Positions 35,424 through 43,633 of a stretch of DNA of 64,000 nucleotides are shown one piece after another. Made by a program: the position numbers and the translations under genes. The notes beneath the pieces were generated by a model. It had not been told where the DNA came from. It ran no database searches and saw only the letters and a program-made list of their open reading frames with translations. Every line of letters begins with the position of its first letter. Within the stretch, counting starts at the first letter, position 1. Source of the DNA: Streptomyces sp. NBC_00247 (GTDB taxonomy: Bacteria > Actinomycetota > Actinomycetes > Streptomycetales > Streptomycetaceae); assembly GCF_036188265.1 (NCBI RefSeq), contig NZ_CP108093.1:3864001-3928000 (forward strand), in the 5' to 3' direction.

Positions 35424-36578
35424 TCAGGCGCCCTTCGGCTCGACGACCCACTCGCCCTTGCGCATGACACCCTTGAGGGCGAACGCCTCGTCGAGTACCA
35501 CCAGGTCGGCGTCCTTGCCGGTCTCCAGCGAGCCGATCCGGTCGTAGAGGCCGAGCAGCCGGGCGGGGTTGACGGAGATGGACCGGACGACGTCTTCGAC
35601 CGGGATGCGGTCGATCGTCACGGCCCGCCGGAACGCGGTGTCCAGGGTGAGCGTGGACCCGGCGATCGAGCCGCCCTCCACCAGCCGGGCGACCCCGTCC
35701 TTGACCTCGACCGCGAGCGGGCCGAGCTGGTACGCGCCGTCGCCGAAGCCGGCCGCGTCCATGGCGTCGGTGATCAGCGCGACCCGGGCGGCGCCCGCGT
35801 GGTGGTAGGCCACCTCCAGGGCCGCCGGGTGCAGGTGCGTACCGTCGTTGATCAGCTCGACGGTGATCCGCTCGTCCTCCAGCAGCGCCGCGATCGGGCC
35901 GGGGGCGCGGTGGCCGAGGGTGGGCATCGCGTTGAAGAGGTGGGTCGCGACGGTGGCGCCCGCGTCGATCGCCTCGACGGTCTGCTCGTAGGTGGCGTCG
36001 GTGTGGCCGATCGCCGCGATGACGCCCTGCTCGGCGAGGAGCCGCACCGAGTCGAGCCCGCCGGGGAGTTCGGTGGCGAGCGTCACCATCTTCGCGGTAC
36101 CGCGTGCGGCCTTCAGCAGGGTCTGGACGGCGGCCGGGTCGGGGTCGCGCAGCAGCGCCTCGCTGTGCGCGCCCTTGCGGCAGGGCGAGATGAAGGGGCC
36201 CTCGAAGTGGATGCCCGCGATGTCGCCCTGTTCGGTCAGCTCGGAGAGGACCCCGGCCCACTGGCCGAGGAAGTCCAGGGTGTCGGTGACGGTGGAGGCG
36301 ACGACGGTGGTCGTGCCGTGTTCGCGGTGTGTCCGTACGCCCGTCAGCACCTGGTCCACCGAACCCGCGGTGAAGGACGCGCCGCCGCCGCCGTGGTTGT
36401 GCATGTCCACGAACCCGGGGACGACCCAGTGGCCGGTCAGGTCGATGGTCCGGGCGTCCTCGCGGGCCCCGTCCACGATCCGTGTGCCCTCGACGGCCAA
36501 CCGGCCGTTCACCTCCGTGCCCCCGGGCCGTACGACCCGGGCACCGGTGAGAACCGTGCTGTCTGCGCGTCCGGCCAT
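35424..36578 (-). CDS. nagA: N-acetylglucosamine-6-phosphate deacetylase
   Basis: NagA, 384 aa, removes acetate from GlcNAc-6-phosphate in amino-sugar use. It shows the metal-binding blocks GFVDMHNHG, GIHFEGPF, AIGHTDAT and ATHLFNAMP, and the catalytic Asp in ALITDAMDAAG. Length matches the family. Its ATG overlaps the nagK stop codon by one base (TGATG), so translation is coupled. It is the second gene of the nagK-nagA operon and should be under the DasR-type operator upstream of nagK. Confidence 0.95.
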   Translation of the reverse strand: MAGRADSTVLTGARVVRPGGTEVNGRLAVEGTRIVDGAREDARTIDLTGHWVVPGFVDMHNHGGGGASFTAGSVDQVLTGVRTHREHGTTTVVASTVTDTLDFLGQWAGVLSELTEQGDIAGIHFEGPFISPCRKGAHSEALLRDPDPAAVQTLLKAARGTAKMVTLATELPGGLDSVRLLAEQGVIAAIGHTDATYEQTVEAIDAGATVATHLFNAMPTLGHRAPGPIAALLEDERITVELINDGTHLHPAALEVAYHHAGAARVALITDAMDAAGFGDGAYQLGPLAVEVKDGVARLVEGGSIAGSTLTLDTAFRRAVTIDRIPVEDVVRSISVNPARLLGLYDRIGSLETGKDADLVVLDEAFALKGVMRKGEWVVEPKGA

Positions 36579-37510
36579 CAGACGGATACCTCCGTGGCGA
36601 GTAGATCCCAGGCGAGCAGCCCCGCGCCCAGGCATCCGGCGGTGTCCCCGAGGGTCGCCGGGACGATGTGGGGCAGTGTCTGGAACGTGACGCGTTCCTC
36701 GACGGCCGCACGCAGTGGTGTGAACAAGGTTTCCCCCGCCTCGGCGAGCCCGCCACCGATGATGAGTGTGCGCGGGTCCAGCAGGGTGATCGCGGTGATC
36801 AGTCCGGCTGCCAGCGCGTCGACGGCGTCCGCCCAGACGCGCAGGGCGGCCGGATCGCCGGCATCGACGGCCCGCGCGCAGTCCGCCGCGTCCTGGGTGG
36901 GGTCGCCGCAGGCGGCGGCCCAGGCACGGGTGACGGCGGCGGCGGAGGCGAGCGTCTCCAGACAGCCGCGCTGACCGCAGCCGCACTCCGGGCCGTCCGG
37001 CCGGACCACGATGTGCCCTATCTCCCCGGCGCTGCCGTGCGCGCCCGCCTCCACGACCCCGTCGATGCCGATCGCGCCGGCGATGCCGGTGCCGAGGGCG
37101 ACGAAGAGGAAGCGGTCGGTGCCGTGTCCGGCCCCGCCGCGGCCTTCGGCCAGTCCTCCGGTGCGGACGTCGTGGCCGAGCGCGACGGGGACGGAGCCGA
37201 GCCGTTCGCCGAGGAGGTCGCGCAGCGGCAGGTCGCGCCAGCCGAGGTTGGCGGCGTAGACCGCGATGCCCCGCTCGGCGTCGACGATGCCCGGAACGGC
37301 CACCCCCGCGGCGACGGCGGGCTCGCCGAAGTGCTCCTCGCCGTACGCGCGCAGATCGGCGGCGAACCCGAGGATGGTCTCGACCACCGCGTCGGGACCG
37401 CGCTCCCGTCCGGTGGCCCGTCGCTCCTCGTGCAGGAGGGTGCCGTCGGCTCCGACCAGCGCGGCCTTCATTCCCGTGCCGCCCACATCGAGGGCGATGA
37501 CATGTCTCAC
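36578..37510 (-). CDS. nagK: ROK-family N-acetylglucosamine kinase / glucokinase
   Basis: A 310-aa ROK sugar kinase, beginning MRHVIALDVGGTGMKAALV (phosphate-1 motif). It has the catalytic GHDVRTGGLAE, the substrate motif GSAGEIGH and the zinc site CGCGQRGCLE. Together with nagA it would phosphorylate and deacetylate GlcNAc made from chitin or peptidoglycan. Glucose may also be a substrate in this family. A DasR-type dre site lies 28 bp upstream of its start. Confidence 0.9.
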   Translation of the reverse strand: MRHVIALDVGGTGMKAALVGADGTLLHEERRATGRERGPDAVVETILGFAADLRAYGEEHFGEPAVAAGVAVPGIVDAERGIAVYAANLGWRDLPLRDLLGERLGSVPVALGHDVRTGGLAEGRGGAGHGTDRFLFVALGTGIAGAIGIDGVVEAGAHGSAGEIGHIVVRPDGPECGCGQRGCLETLASAAAVTRAWAAACGDPTQDAADCARAVDAGDPAALRVWADAVDALAAGLITAITLLDPRTLIIGGGLAEAGETLFTPLRAAVEERVTFQTLPHIVPATLGDTAGCLGAGLLAWDLLATEVSV

Positions 37511-37537
37511 GGGGGACAGTTTCGCCCGTCGACCTCA

Positions 37538-37553
37538 AAAGGTCTAGTCCACT
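37538..37553. promoter_or_regulatory. DasR-type operator (dre) upstream of nagKA
   Basis: AAAGGTCTAGTCCACT matches the dre consensus (A-G/C-TGGTCTAGACCA-G/C-T) at the GGTCTAG core and at most flanking positions. It is 28 bp upstream of the nagK start and 89 bp upstream of the divergent DUF3263 gene. DasR is the GntR-type repressor of GlcNAc use and development in Streptomyces. Confidence 0.8.
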
Positions 37554-37641
37554 ATTCCGCTTTGTATTGGGTGCATACAAAAATCGCGGGCGGTGGGGCG
37601 CCCGGGTGGCACTGTCCGGGGGGCGCGTTACGTTGGTCGGC

Positions 37642-38067
37642 ATGACCGCCCCCGAGAACGGAAACGGAACCGCAGGCTCGGAGGAGACCGGCGCCGCGAG
37701 CACGGAGGAGACCGGCGCCGCGAGCACGGAGGAGACCGGCGCCGCGAGCACGGAGGAGACCGGCGCCGACGAGACCGCCGACCCGACCACCGCCGAACCC
37801 ACCGCCGAAGTGACCGTGGGCCCGGACGTGAGCGCGAGCACCGGGGCCCTCTCCGCCCGGGACCGTGCGCTGCTGGCTCTGGAACGGCGGTCCTGGGCGA
37901 GCCCCGGCGCGAAGGAACGCGCCATCCGCGAGGAGCTGGGCCTCTCCCCGGTCCGGTACTACCAGCTGGTGAACGCCCTGATCGAGGACCGTCGCGCGCT
38001 GGAGGCCGACCCCGTGACGGTCAACCGTCTGCGCCGCGTACGGGACGCCAAGCGGAGCCGGCGCTGA
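37642..38067 (+). CDS. DUF3263-type small regulatory-like protein with tandem-repeat N-terminus
   Basis: A 141-aa protein. The first 60 residues are acidic and repetitive (SEETGAA units). The C-terminal 70 residues (LSARDRALLALERRSWASPG, then IREELGLSPVRYYQLVNALI) form a conserved actinobacterial helix-turn-helix-like DUF3263 domain. It faces nagK across the DasR-type site and could be under the same control. Start ATG 37642. Confidence 0.82.
   Translation: MTAPENGNGTAGSEETGAASTEETGAASTEETGAASTEETGADETADPTTAEPTAEVTVGPDVSASTGALSARDRALLALERRSWASPGAKERAIREELGLSPVRYYQLVNALIEDRRALEADPVTVNRLRRVRDAKRSRR
37681..37768 (+). repeat. In-frame 24-bp tandem repeat (3.7 copies)
   Basis: Three exact copies of a 24-bp unit (37681-37704, 37705-37728, 37729-37752) and a partial fourth. 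Each encodes EETGAAST. The reading frame is kept, so copy number could vary freely. Confidence 0.95.
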
Positions 38068-38142
38068 GCGGGGCCCCCGGCAGCACGGGCGACCCGCGTA
38101 CCTGGAGCGTCCGGCGTCGGCGCGCGCGACCCGAGCCACGCC

Positions 38143-38598
38143 CTACGGCCGCGGCCAGGGCCGTCCCGACAGCCGCTCGATGTCGGTGTTGAACCGCTTG
38201 AGGTAGCCGGCGAAGGTCTCCACGTCCTCCGGCGACCACTTCTCCAGCACCAGCCCGAGCCCGCTCGCGTTCCTCTCGCGCTCCACGTCGAGCCGCCGCG
38301 CGCCCGCTTCCGTGATCCGGAACTTGCGGGCCATGCCCCCCGACGGGTCGGGGATGCGTTCCACCAGTCCGGCCTGCATCGCGGCGGCGGTCTGCCGGTT
38401 GAGGGTGGACGAGTCGAGCCCGAAGGCGTCGCTCAGTTCCTTGATGGACATCGGCCCCTGTACGCGGATGCGGCTGAGCAGGACGTACGCGCTCCGCTCC
38501 AGCACGTCGTCCTTGCGCCGTCCGTTGGCGGTGCGCAGGAAGATGTGGCGGCTGAGCAGCATCTGTTCGTACTCGACCTGCTGGATGGGGTCGTCCAT
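38143..38598 (-). CDS. MarR family transcriptional regulator
   Basis: A 151-aa winged-helix regulator. The recognition helix region is MSIKELSDAFGLDSSTLNRQTAAAMQAGLV (about 63-92), followed by the wing ARKFRITEAGARRL. It diverges from otsB (128 bp between starts), so otsB or itself is a plausible target. The ligand is unknown. Confidence 0.88.
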   Translation of the reverse strand: MDDPIQQVEYEQMLLSRHIFLRTANGRRKDDVLERSAYVLLSRIRVQGPMSIKELSDAFGLDSSTLNRQTAAAMQAGLVERIPDPSGGMARKFRITEAGARRLDVERERNASGLGLVLEKWSPEDVETFAGYLKRFNTDIERLSGRPWPRP

Positions 38599-38725
38599 GC
38601 GTCTCGCTCCTTGGTGCTGTCCCGCGCTCCCTCCCTCCCGAGGTTACGGGGCGTGCGCGGGGCACCGCCCCGGCGCACGGGGTGCGGTCTCGGCAGGTCC
38701 GCCCCTCCCTCGCTAATGTCTGAGC

Positions 38726-39577
38726 ATGGGCACCCACCTGGACCACCTGCCGACTCCGTCCACCGAAGCGGGCCGCGAAGGGCTCGCCGCGCTCCTGGCC
38801 CGGCCGGACCGGGCGGTGGTGGCGCTCGACTTCGACGGCACCCTCGCCGAGATCGTGGCCGACCCCGAGCAGGCGCGGGCCCATGCCGACGTGCTGCCCG
38901 CGCTCGCCGCCCTCGCGCCGAAGATCGCGTCCGTCGTCGTGATCACCGGCCGCCCGGCCGCCGTCGCGGTCGCGCACGGCGGGTTCGCGGGGGTCCCCGG
39001 CCTGGAGCACCTGGTGGTTCTCGGCCATTACGGCGCCGAGCGCTGGGACGCCGCCTCCGGTGAGGTGGCCGCCCCGCCGCCGCATCCCGGCCTCGCCGCC
39101 GTCCGCGCGGAGCTGCCGGCGCTGCTCGACGGGCCCGAGGTGCTGCGCGGCACCTGGGTGGAGGAGAAGGGGCAGGCCGTCGCCGTCCACACCCGCCGCG
39201 CCACCGATCCGCAGGCCGCGTTCGAGCTGCTGCGGGAGCCGCTGGGCGGGCTCGCCGCGCGCCACGGGCTGATCGTCGAGCCGGGCCGCCAGGTCCTGGA
39301 GCTGCGCCCGCCCGGGGTCGACAAGGGCGTCGCGCTCACCGGGTACGCGGCGGAGGTGGGGGCGGGGTCGGTGCTCTACGCGGGCGACGACCTCGGTGAC
39401 GTCGCGGCCTTCGCGGCGGTGGAGAAGCTGCGTTCCGGCGGTCCGGACCCGGTGCCCGGGCTGCTGGTGTGCAGCGGCGGCACCGAGGTGCCGGAGCTGG
39501 CCGACCGGGCCGACCTGATCGTGCCGGGCCCGGCGGACGTCGCGGCGCTGCTGGCGACCGTGGCCGCGAACATCTGA
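38726..39577 (+). CDS. otsB: Trehalose-6-phosphate phosphatase
   Basis: A 283-aa HAD-type phosphatase. Motif I is ALDFDGTLAEI (33-43), motif II is VVITGR, and the late GDDLGDVAAF holds the metal ligands. The cap region contains ENKGxx-like EEKGQAVAVHTR, typical of OtsB. It produces trehalose from trehalose-6-phosphate. otsA lies on the opposite strand, converging, with 34 bp between stop codons. Confidence 0.93.
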   Translation: MGTHLDHLPTPSTEAGREGLAALLARPDRAVVALDFDGTLAEIVADPEQARAHADVLPALAALAPKIASVVVITGRPAAVAVAHGGFAGVPGLEHLVVLGHYGAERWDAASGEVAAPPPHPGLAAVRAELPALLDGPEVLRGTWVEEKGQAVAVHTRRATDPQAAFELLREPLGGLAARHGLIVEPGRQVLELRPPGVDKGVALTGYAAEVGAGSVLYAGDDLGDVAAFAAVEKLRSGGPDPVPGLLVCSGGTEVPELADRADLIVPGPADVAALLATVAANI

Positions 39578-39611
39578 GGGTGGCTGGGAGGAGCCGCGAG
39601 CGGGGCGGGTC

Positions 39612-40997
39612 TCACCCCTCCCGCAGCGCCTCCAGCTGCTGGAGGAACCACGCCTGCGGGGGCAGCGCGGTCGCTGCCTCCGCGAGCCGGGCCGACCGCT
39701 CGGCCCGCTCCCGCTCGTCCATGCCCAGTGCCTCGTGCAGGGCCTCGGCCGTCGCGCTGACGTCGTACGGGTTCACCACCAGCGCGTCGGCGCCCAGCTC
39801 CTCGTACGCACCGGCCTCGCGGGACAGCACCAGGGCGACCCCGTGGTCGGAGACGACCGGGACCTCCTTGGCGACCAGGTTCATGCCGTCCCGGATGGGG
39901 TTGACCAGCGCCACGTCGGCCAGCCGGTAGGCGGCGAGCGAACGGGCGAAGTCGTCCTTCACGTGCAGGACGACCGGGGTCCAGGTGTCGGAGCCGTACG
40001 CCTTGTTGATCTCGTCGGCCAGCTCCTGGACCGCCGCCGTGTACTCCCGGTAGACCGCGAGGTCCTGGCGGGAGGGGTAGGCGAAGGCGACGTGCACGAC
40101 GCGTTCGCGCCACTCGGGGTGGTTGTCGAGGAGGGTGCGGTAGGCGTGCAGCCCGCGCACGATGTTCTTGGACAGCTCGGTCCGGTCGACCCGGACGATC
40201 GTCTTCCGGTCGCCGTCGCCGCCGATCTGCTCGCGCAGCGCGGCCATCCGCTCGTCCACGTCCGGCTCGTGCGAGCGGGCGAGCAGGAAGTCGCCGTCGG
40301 CGCCGAGCCCGTGCACGCCGATGCGCGTCCCGCTGGTGCCGCCGAGGATCTCGGTGCAGCAGCCGATGAACGCGTCGGCCCAGCGGCGGGTGAGGAAGGC
40401 GGCCCGGTCGGCGCCGAGGATGCCGCGCAGCAGCTGTTCGCCGATGTCGTCGGGGAGCAGCCGGAAGTAGTCGACCGGCGCCCACGGGGTGTGCGAGAAG
40501 TGGCCGATGCGCAGGTCGGCGCGGAGTTCGCGGAGCATGCCGGGGACCAGCGCGAGGTGGTAGTCCTGCACCAGCACGGCGGCGCCCTCGCCCGCCTCCT
40601 CGGCCAGCGCCTCGGCGAAGGCCCGGTTGTACGTCTCGTACGCGGCCCACTGGCGCCGGAACTCGTCGTCGAAGACCGGCTCGACGGGGGTCTGGTAGAG
40701 GAGGTGGTGGACGAACCAGAGCACGGAGTTGGCGATGCCGTTGTAGGCGTCGGTGTGCACGCCGGCGTCGATGTCGAGCATCCGGACGCCCTCTTCGCCG
40801 ACCCCGCGCCGGACCGCCTCGCGGTCGCCTTCGCTCAGCGCGGCGCAGACCCACACCTTGTCGTCGACGGCGCTCAGCCCGGAGACGAGGCCGCCCCCGC
40901 CCCGGCGTGCGTCGAGGGAACCGTCCTCGTTCAGCGTGTACGACACGGGGCCGCGGTTGGACGCGACGAGGACCTGGGCTGCGTGCTCGGAGACCAT
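39612..40997 (-). CDS. otsA: Trehalose-6-phosphate synthase
   Basis: OtsA, 461 aa, a GT20 glycosyltransferase that makes trehalose-6-phosphate from a nucleotide-glucose and glucose-6-phosphate. It has the N-terminal loop NRGPVSY with RRGGGGLVSGL, the DYHLALVP motif, IGHFSHTPWAP, VDRTELSKN and the C-terminal EVPVVSDHGVALVLSREAGA. Length matches. It lies 48 bp downstream of gpgS on the same strand, a likely operon. Confidence 0.94.
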   Translation of the reverse strand: MVSEHAAQVLVASNRGPVSYTLNEDGSLDARRGGGGLVSGLSAVDDKVWVCAALSEGDREAVRRGVGEEGVRMLDIDAGVHTDAYNGIANSVLWFVHHLLYQTPVEPVFDDEFRRQWAAYETYNRAFAEALAEEAGEGAAVLVQDYHLALVPGMLRELRADLRIGHFSHTPWAPVDYFRLLPDDIGEQLLRGILGADRAAFLTRRWADAFIGCCTEILGGTSGTRIGVHGLGADGDFLLARSHEPDVDERMAALREQIGGDGDRKTIVRVDRTELSKNIVRGLHAYRTLLDNHPEWRERVVHVAFAYPSRQDLAVYREYTAAVQELADEINKAYGSDTWTPVVLHVKDDFARSLAAYRLADVALVNPIRDGMNLVAKEVPVVSDHGVALVLSREAGAYEELGADALVVNPYDVSATAEALHEALGMDERERAERSARLAEAATALPPQAWFLQQLEALREG

Positions 40998-41045
40998 GTA
41001 GCGGAACCTAGCCCGATACGTAACCCCCCAAACGTGTTCGGGCTC

Positions 41046-42041
41046 TCAAGCGGCGCGGCGGGTCGTGTACTCGGCGATCTCCCGGACCGGCGGCCGTTCC
41101 TCGGTGTCCACCACGTAGGTGTGCGGCCGGAAACCGTCCTCGTCCCGCTCGAACTGGGTCAGCATCGGACGGACCAGATGCCCCCGGGAGAGCCGCAGCT
41201 GCGCGGTCCGGTAGATGGTGGCGGCCATCCGTCCCAGCGCCTGCCCGTCCTGGTGGCGGTGGCGGCGGACGCCGACGTCCACCTGGGCCAGCGCGTCGAG
41301 CCCCACCGTGTGCAGCGCGTCCACCAGGAGCCCCAGCTCCACGCCGTACCCGACCGGGAACGCCAGCTGCTCCAGGAGCCGGCGCCGGACCGCGTACTCG
41401 CCGCCCAGCGGCTGGACGAAGCCGGCGAGTTTCGGCCAGTGCAGATTGAGCAGCGGGCGTGCGACCAGTTCGGTGACGCGGCCGCCCTGCGCGGGAGTTC
41501 CGGCGGGGGCGTGCCCGTCCTCCAGCGGCCGGTCGTACATCGCCTTGACGAACTGGATGCCCGGGTCGGTCAGCAGCGGGCCGATGATGCCGGAGACGAA
41601 ATCGGCGGAGAAGTCCTTGAGGTCGGCGTCCACGAAGCAGACGATCTCGCCGCTGGTCACGAAGAGCGACCGCCAGAGCACCTCGCCCTTGCCGGGGACG
41701 GCGGGCAGCCGGGGGAGGATCGCGTCGCGGTGCACCACCCGGGCTCCGGCCGCGCGGGCGACGGCGGAAGTGGCGTCGGTGGAGCCGGAGTCGATCACCA
41801 CCAGCTCGTCCACCAGCGGGACCTTCTCCATCAGCTCGCGGCGGATGACGCGCACGATCTCGCCGACCGTCGCCTCCTCGTTGAGCGCGGGCAGTACGAC
41901 GCTCACCGAGGAGCCCCGCGGGTCCCGGTCCCGGGCGGCCAGGAGACGGTCCAGGGGGCGGTCGGAGGCGGCCCAGGAACGGCGGGTCAGCCAGCTGTCG
42001 ACCTCTTCCAGCACGGGCGCTACTCCCTGTTTGTGATCCAT
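41046..42041 (-). CDS. gpgS: Glucosyl-3-phosphoglycerate synthase (GT81)
   Basis: A 331-aa GT-A glycosyltransferase that starts glucosylglycerate or methylglucose-polysaccharide synthesis by joining glucose to 3-phosphoglycerate. Blocks: VSVVLPALNEEATVGEIV (NDP site), LVVIDSGSTDAT, and the metal-binding VCFVDADLKDF. The later GGEYAVRRRLLEQLAFPVGYGVE (shortened) is the GpgS signature region. No gpgP phosphatase is adjacent. It sits upstream of otsA, so the two may respond to the same stress. Confidence 0.9.
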   Translation of the reverse strand: MDHKQGVAPVLEEVDSWLTRRSWAASDRPLDRLLAARDRDPRGSSVSVVLPALNEEATVGEIVRVIRRELMEKVPLVDELVVIDSGSTDATSAVARAAGARVVHRDAILPRLPAVPGKGEVLWRSLFVTSGEIVCFVDADLKDFSADFVSGIIGPLLTDPGIQFVKAMYDRPLEDGHAPAGTPAQGGRVTELVARPLLNLHWPKLAGFVQPLGGEYAVRRRLLEQLAFPVGYGVELGLLVDALHTVGLDALAQVDVGVRRHRHQDGQALGRMAATIYRTAQLRLSRGHLVRPMLTQFERDEDGFRPHTYVVDTEERPPVREIAEYTTRRAA

Positions 42042-42170
42042 CTCGCGGTTCGGACGACTACCTCAACCGTCGGGTGCTTCGGTTACAGTCTTGAACACAG
42101 CTCACCGCCTTCGCATGTCGGGGTCGGAGGGCGGACAAACGCCTGGATCGAACGGTCCAGTGCCATAGCG

Positions 42171-42294
42171 CTCATCCAGAGGGACTGAGGGAACGGCCCG
42201 TTGAAGTCCCGGCAACCCTCCCGCCGGCCGCGAGGCCACGGTGGGGAAGGTGCCAATTCCGTCTTGCGGCGAAACGCGTCGCAAGGAAGATGAG
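42171..42294 (+). ncRNA. SAM-I (S-box) riboswitch
   Basis: The sequence fits the SAM-I aptamer. P1 is CTCATC (42171-42176) with GATGAG (42289-42294). The conserved core AGAGGGACTGAGGGAACGGCCC (42178-42199, shortened when read) leads to GTTGAAGTCCCGGCAACCCTCC, and GGTGCCAATTCC marks the P3/P4 junction. It leads the threonine-synthase-like gene by 20 bp. The 3' strand of P1 runs into the ribosome-binding AGGAG (42293-42297), so SAM binding should block translation starts directly. Confidence 0.95.
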
Positions 42295-42314
42295 GAGAAA
42301 GGGCCTCCGCCATC

Positions 42315-43604
42315 ATGGCTGAACAGATCGCCGAAGCGACGTCCGGAACCGTGGATCTCGGTCCCGCCGACGCGCTTTCCTGCCGCGAGTGCGGCGAACG
42401 CTTCCCCCTCGGCCCCATTTTCGCCTGCGCGTCCTGTTTCGGGCCGCTCGAAGTGGCGTACGACCTGCCGAGCGGCTCCCCCGACGAGCTGAAGAAGCGC
42501 ATCGAAGCCGGCCCGAACAACATCTGGCGCTACGCGCCGCTGCTGCCGGTCCCCGCCGATGTCGCCGACAAGCCCAACATCAACCCCGGCTTCACCAAGC
42601 TGGTCAAGGCCGACAACCTCGCCCGCGAACTGGGCGTCACCGGCGCCCTGTACGTCAAGGACGACTCCGGCAACCCGACGCACTCCTTCAAGGACCGCGT
42701 CGTCGCCATCGCCGTCGAGGCCGCCCGCGCCTTCGGCTTCACCACCCTCTCCTGCTCCTCCACCGGCAACCTCGCCGGCGCGGTCGGTGCCGCCGCCGCG
42801 CGGGCCGGCTTCCGCTCCTGCGTGTTCATCCCGCACGACCTGGAAGAGGGCAAGGTCGTCATGGCCGCCGTGTACGGCGGCGAGCTGATCGGCATCGACG
42901 GCAACTACGACGACGTCAACCGCTTCTGCTCCGAACTGATCGGCGACCCGCTCGGCGAGGGCTGGGGCTTCGTCAACGTCAACCTCCGCCCGTACTACGG
43001 CGAGGGCTCGAAGACGCTCGCGTACGAGATCTGCGAGCAGCTCGGCTGGCAGCTGCCCGACCAGCTGGTCATCCCGATCGCGTCCGGCTCCCAGCTCACC
43101 AAGATCGACAAGGGCCTCCAGGAGCTGATCAAGCTCGGCCTCGTCGAGGACAAGCCGTACAAGATCTTCGGCGCCCAGGCCGAGGGCTGCTCCCCGGTCT
43201 CCACCGCCTTCAAGGCCGGTCACGACGTGGTCCGCCCGCAGAAGCCGAACACGATCGCCAAGTCGCTCGCGATCGGCAACCCGGCCGACGGCCCGTACGT
43301 CCTGGACATCGCCCGCCGCACCGGTGGTGCGGTGGAGGACGTCGACGACGAGCAGGTCGTGGACGCCATCAAGCTCCTCGCCCGCACCGAGGGCATCTTC
43401 GCGGAGACCGCGGGCGGCGTGACCGTCGGCGTGACGCGGAAGCTGATCGAGGCCGGTCTGCTCGACCCGACGCTGACCACCGTCGTCCTGAACACCGGTG
43501 ACGGCCTCAAGACCCTGGACGCGGTCTCCCCGACCACCGGTCTGACGGCGACCATCCGCCCGAGCCTGGACGCGTTCCGCGACGCGGGCCTCGCGGCGCA
43601 CTGA
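42315..43604 (+). CDS. thrC: Threonine synthase-like enzyme under SAM riboswitch (candidate homocysteine synthase)
   Basis: A 429-aa PLP enzyme of the threonine synthase family. The N-terminal zinc ribbon is C23-x2-C26 and C38-x2-C41; the PLP lysine is K126 in PTHSFKDR; the phosphate cup is STGNLAGAVGA. O-phosphohomoserine is the family substrate. The SAM riboswitch upstream and the sulfur-carrier gene 29 bp downstream both point to sulfur amino-acid synthesis, so it may make homocysteine from O-phosphohomoserine and carrier-bound sulfur. A Streptomyces pair called MetM/MetO with this role is recalled, not checked. Threonine synthase remains possible. Confidence 0.85.
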   Translation: MAEQIAEATSGTVDLGPADALSCRECGERFPLGPIFACASCFGPLEVAYDLPSGSPDELKKRIEAGPNNIWRYAPLLPVPADVADKPNINPGFTKLVKADNLARELGVTGALYVKDDSGNPTHSFKDRVVAIAVEAARAFGFTTLSCSSTGNLAGAVGAAAARAGFRSCVFIPHDLEEGKVVMAAVYGGELIGIDGNYDDVNRFCSELIGDPLGEGWGFVNVNLRPYYGEGSKTLAYEICEQLGWQLPDQLVIPIASGSQLTKIDKGLQELIKLGLVEDKPYKIFGAQAEGCSPVSTAFKAGHDVVRPQKPNTIAKSLAIGNPADGPYVLDIARRTGGAVEDVDDEQVVDAIKLLARTEGIFAETAGGVTVGVTRKLIEAGLLDPTLTTVVLNTGDGLKTLDAVSPTTGLTATIRPSLDAFRDAGLAAH

Positions 43605-43633
43605 CCACCCCAGAACCGAGGAAGGCAATCCCC

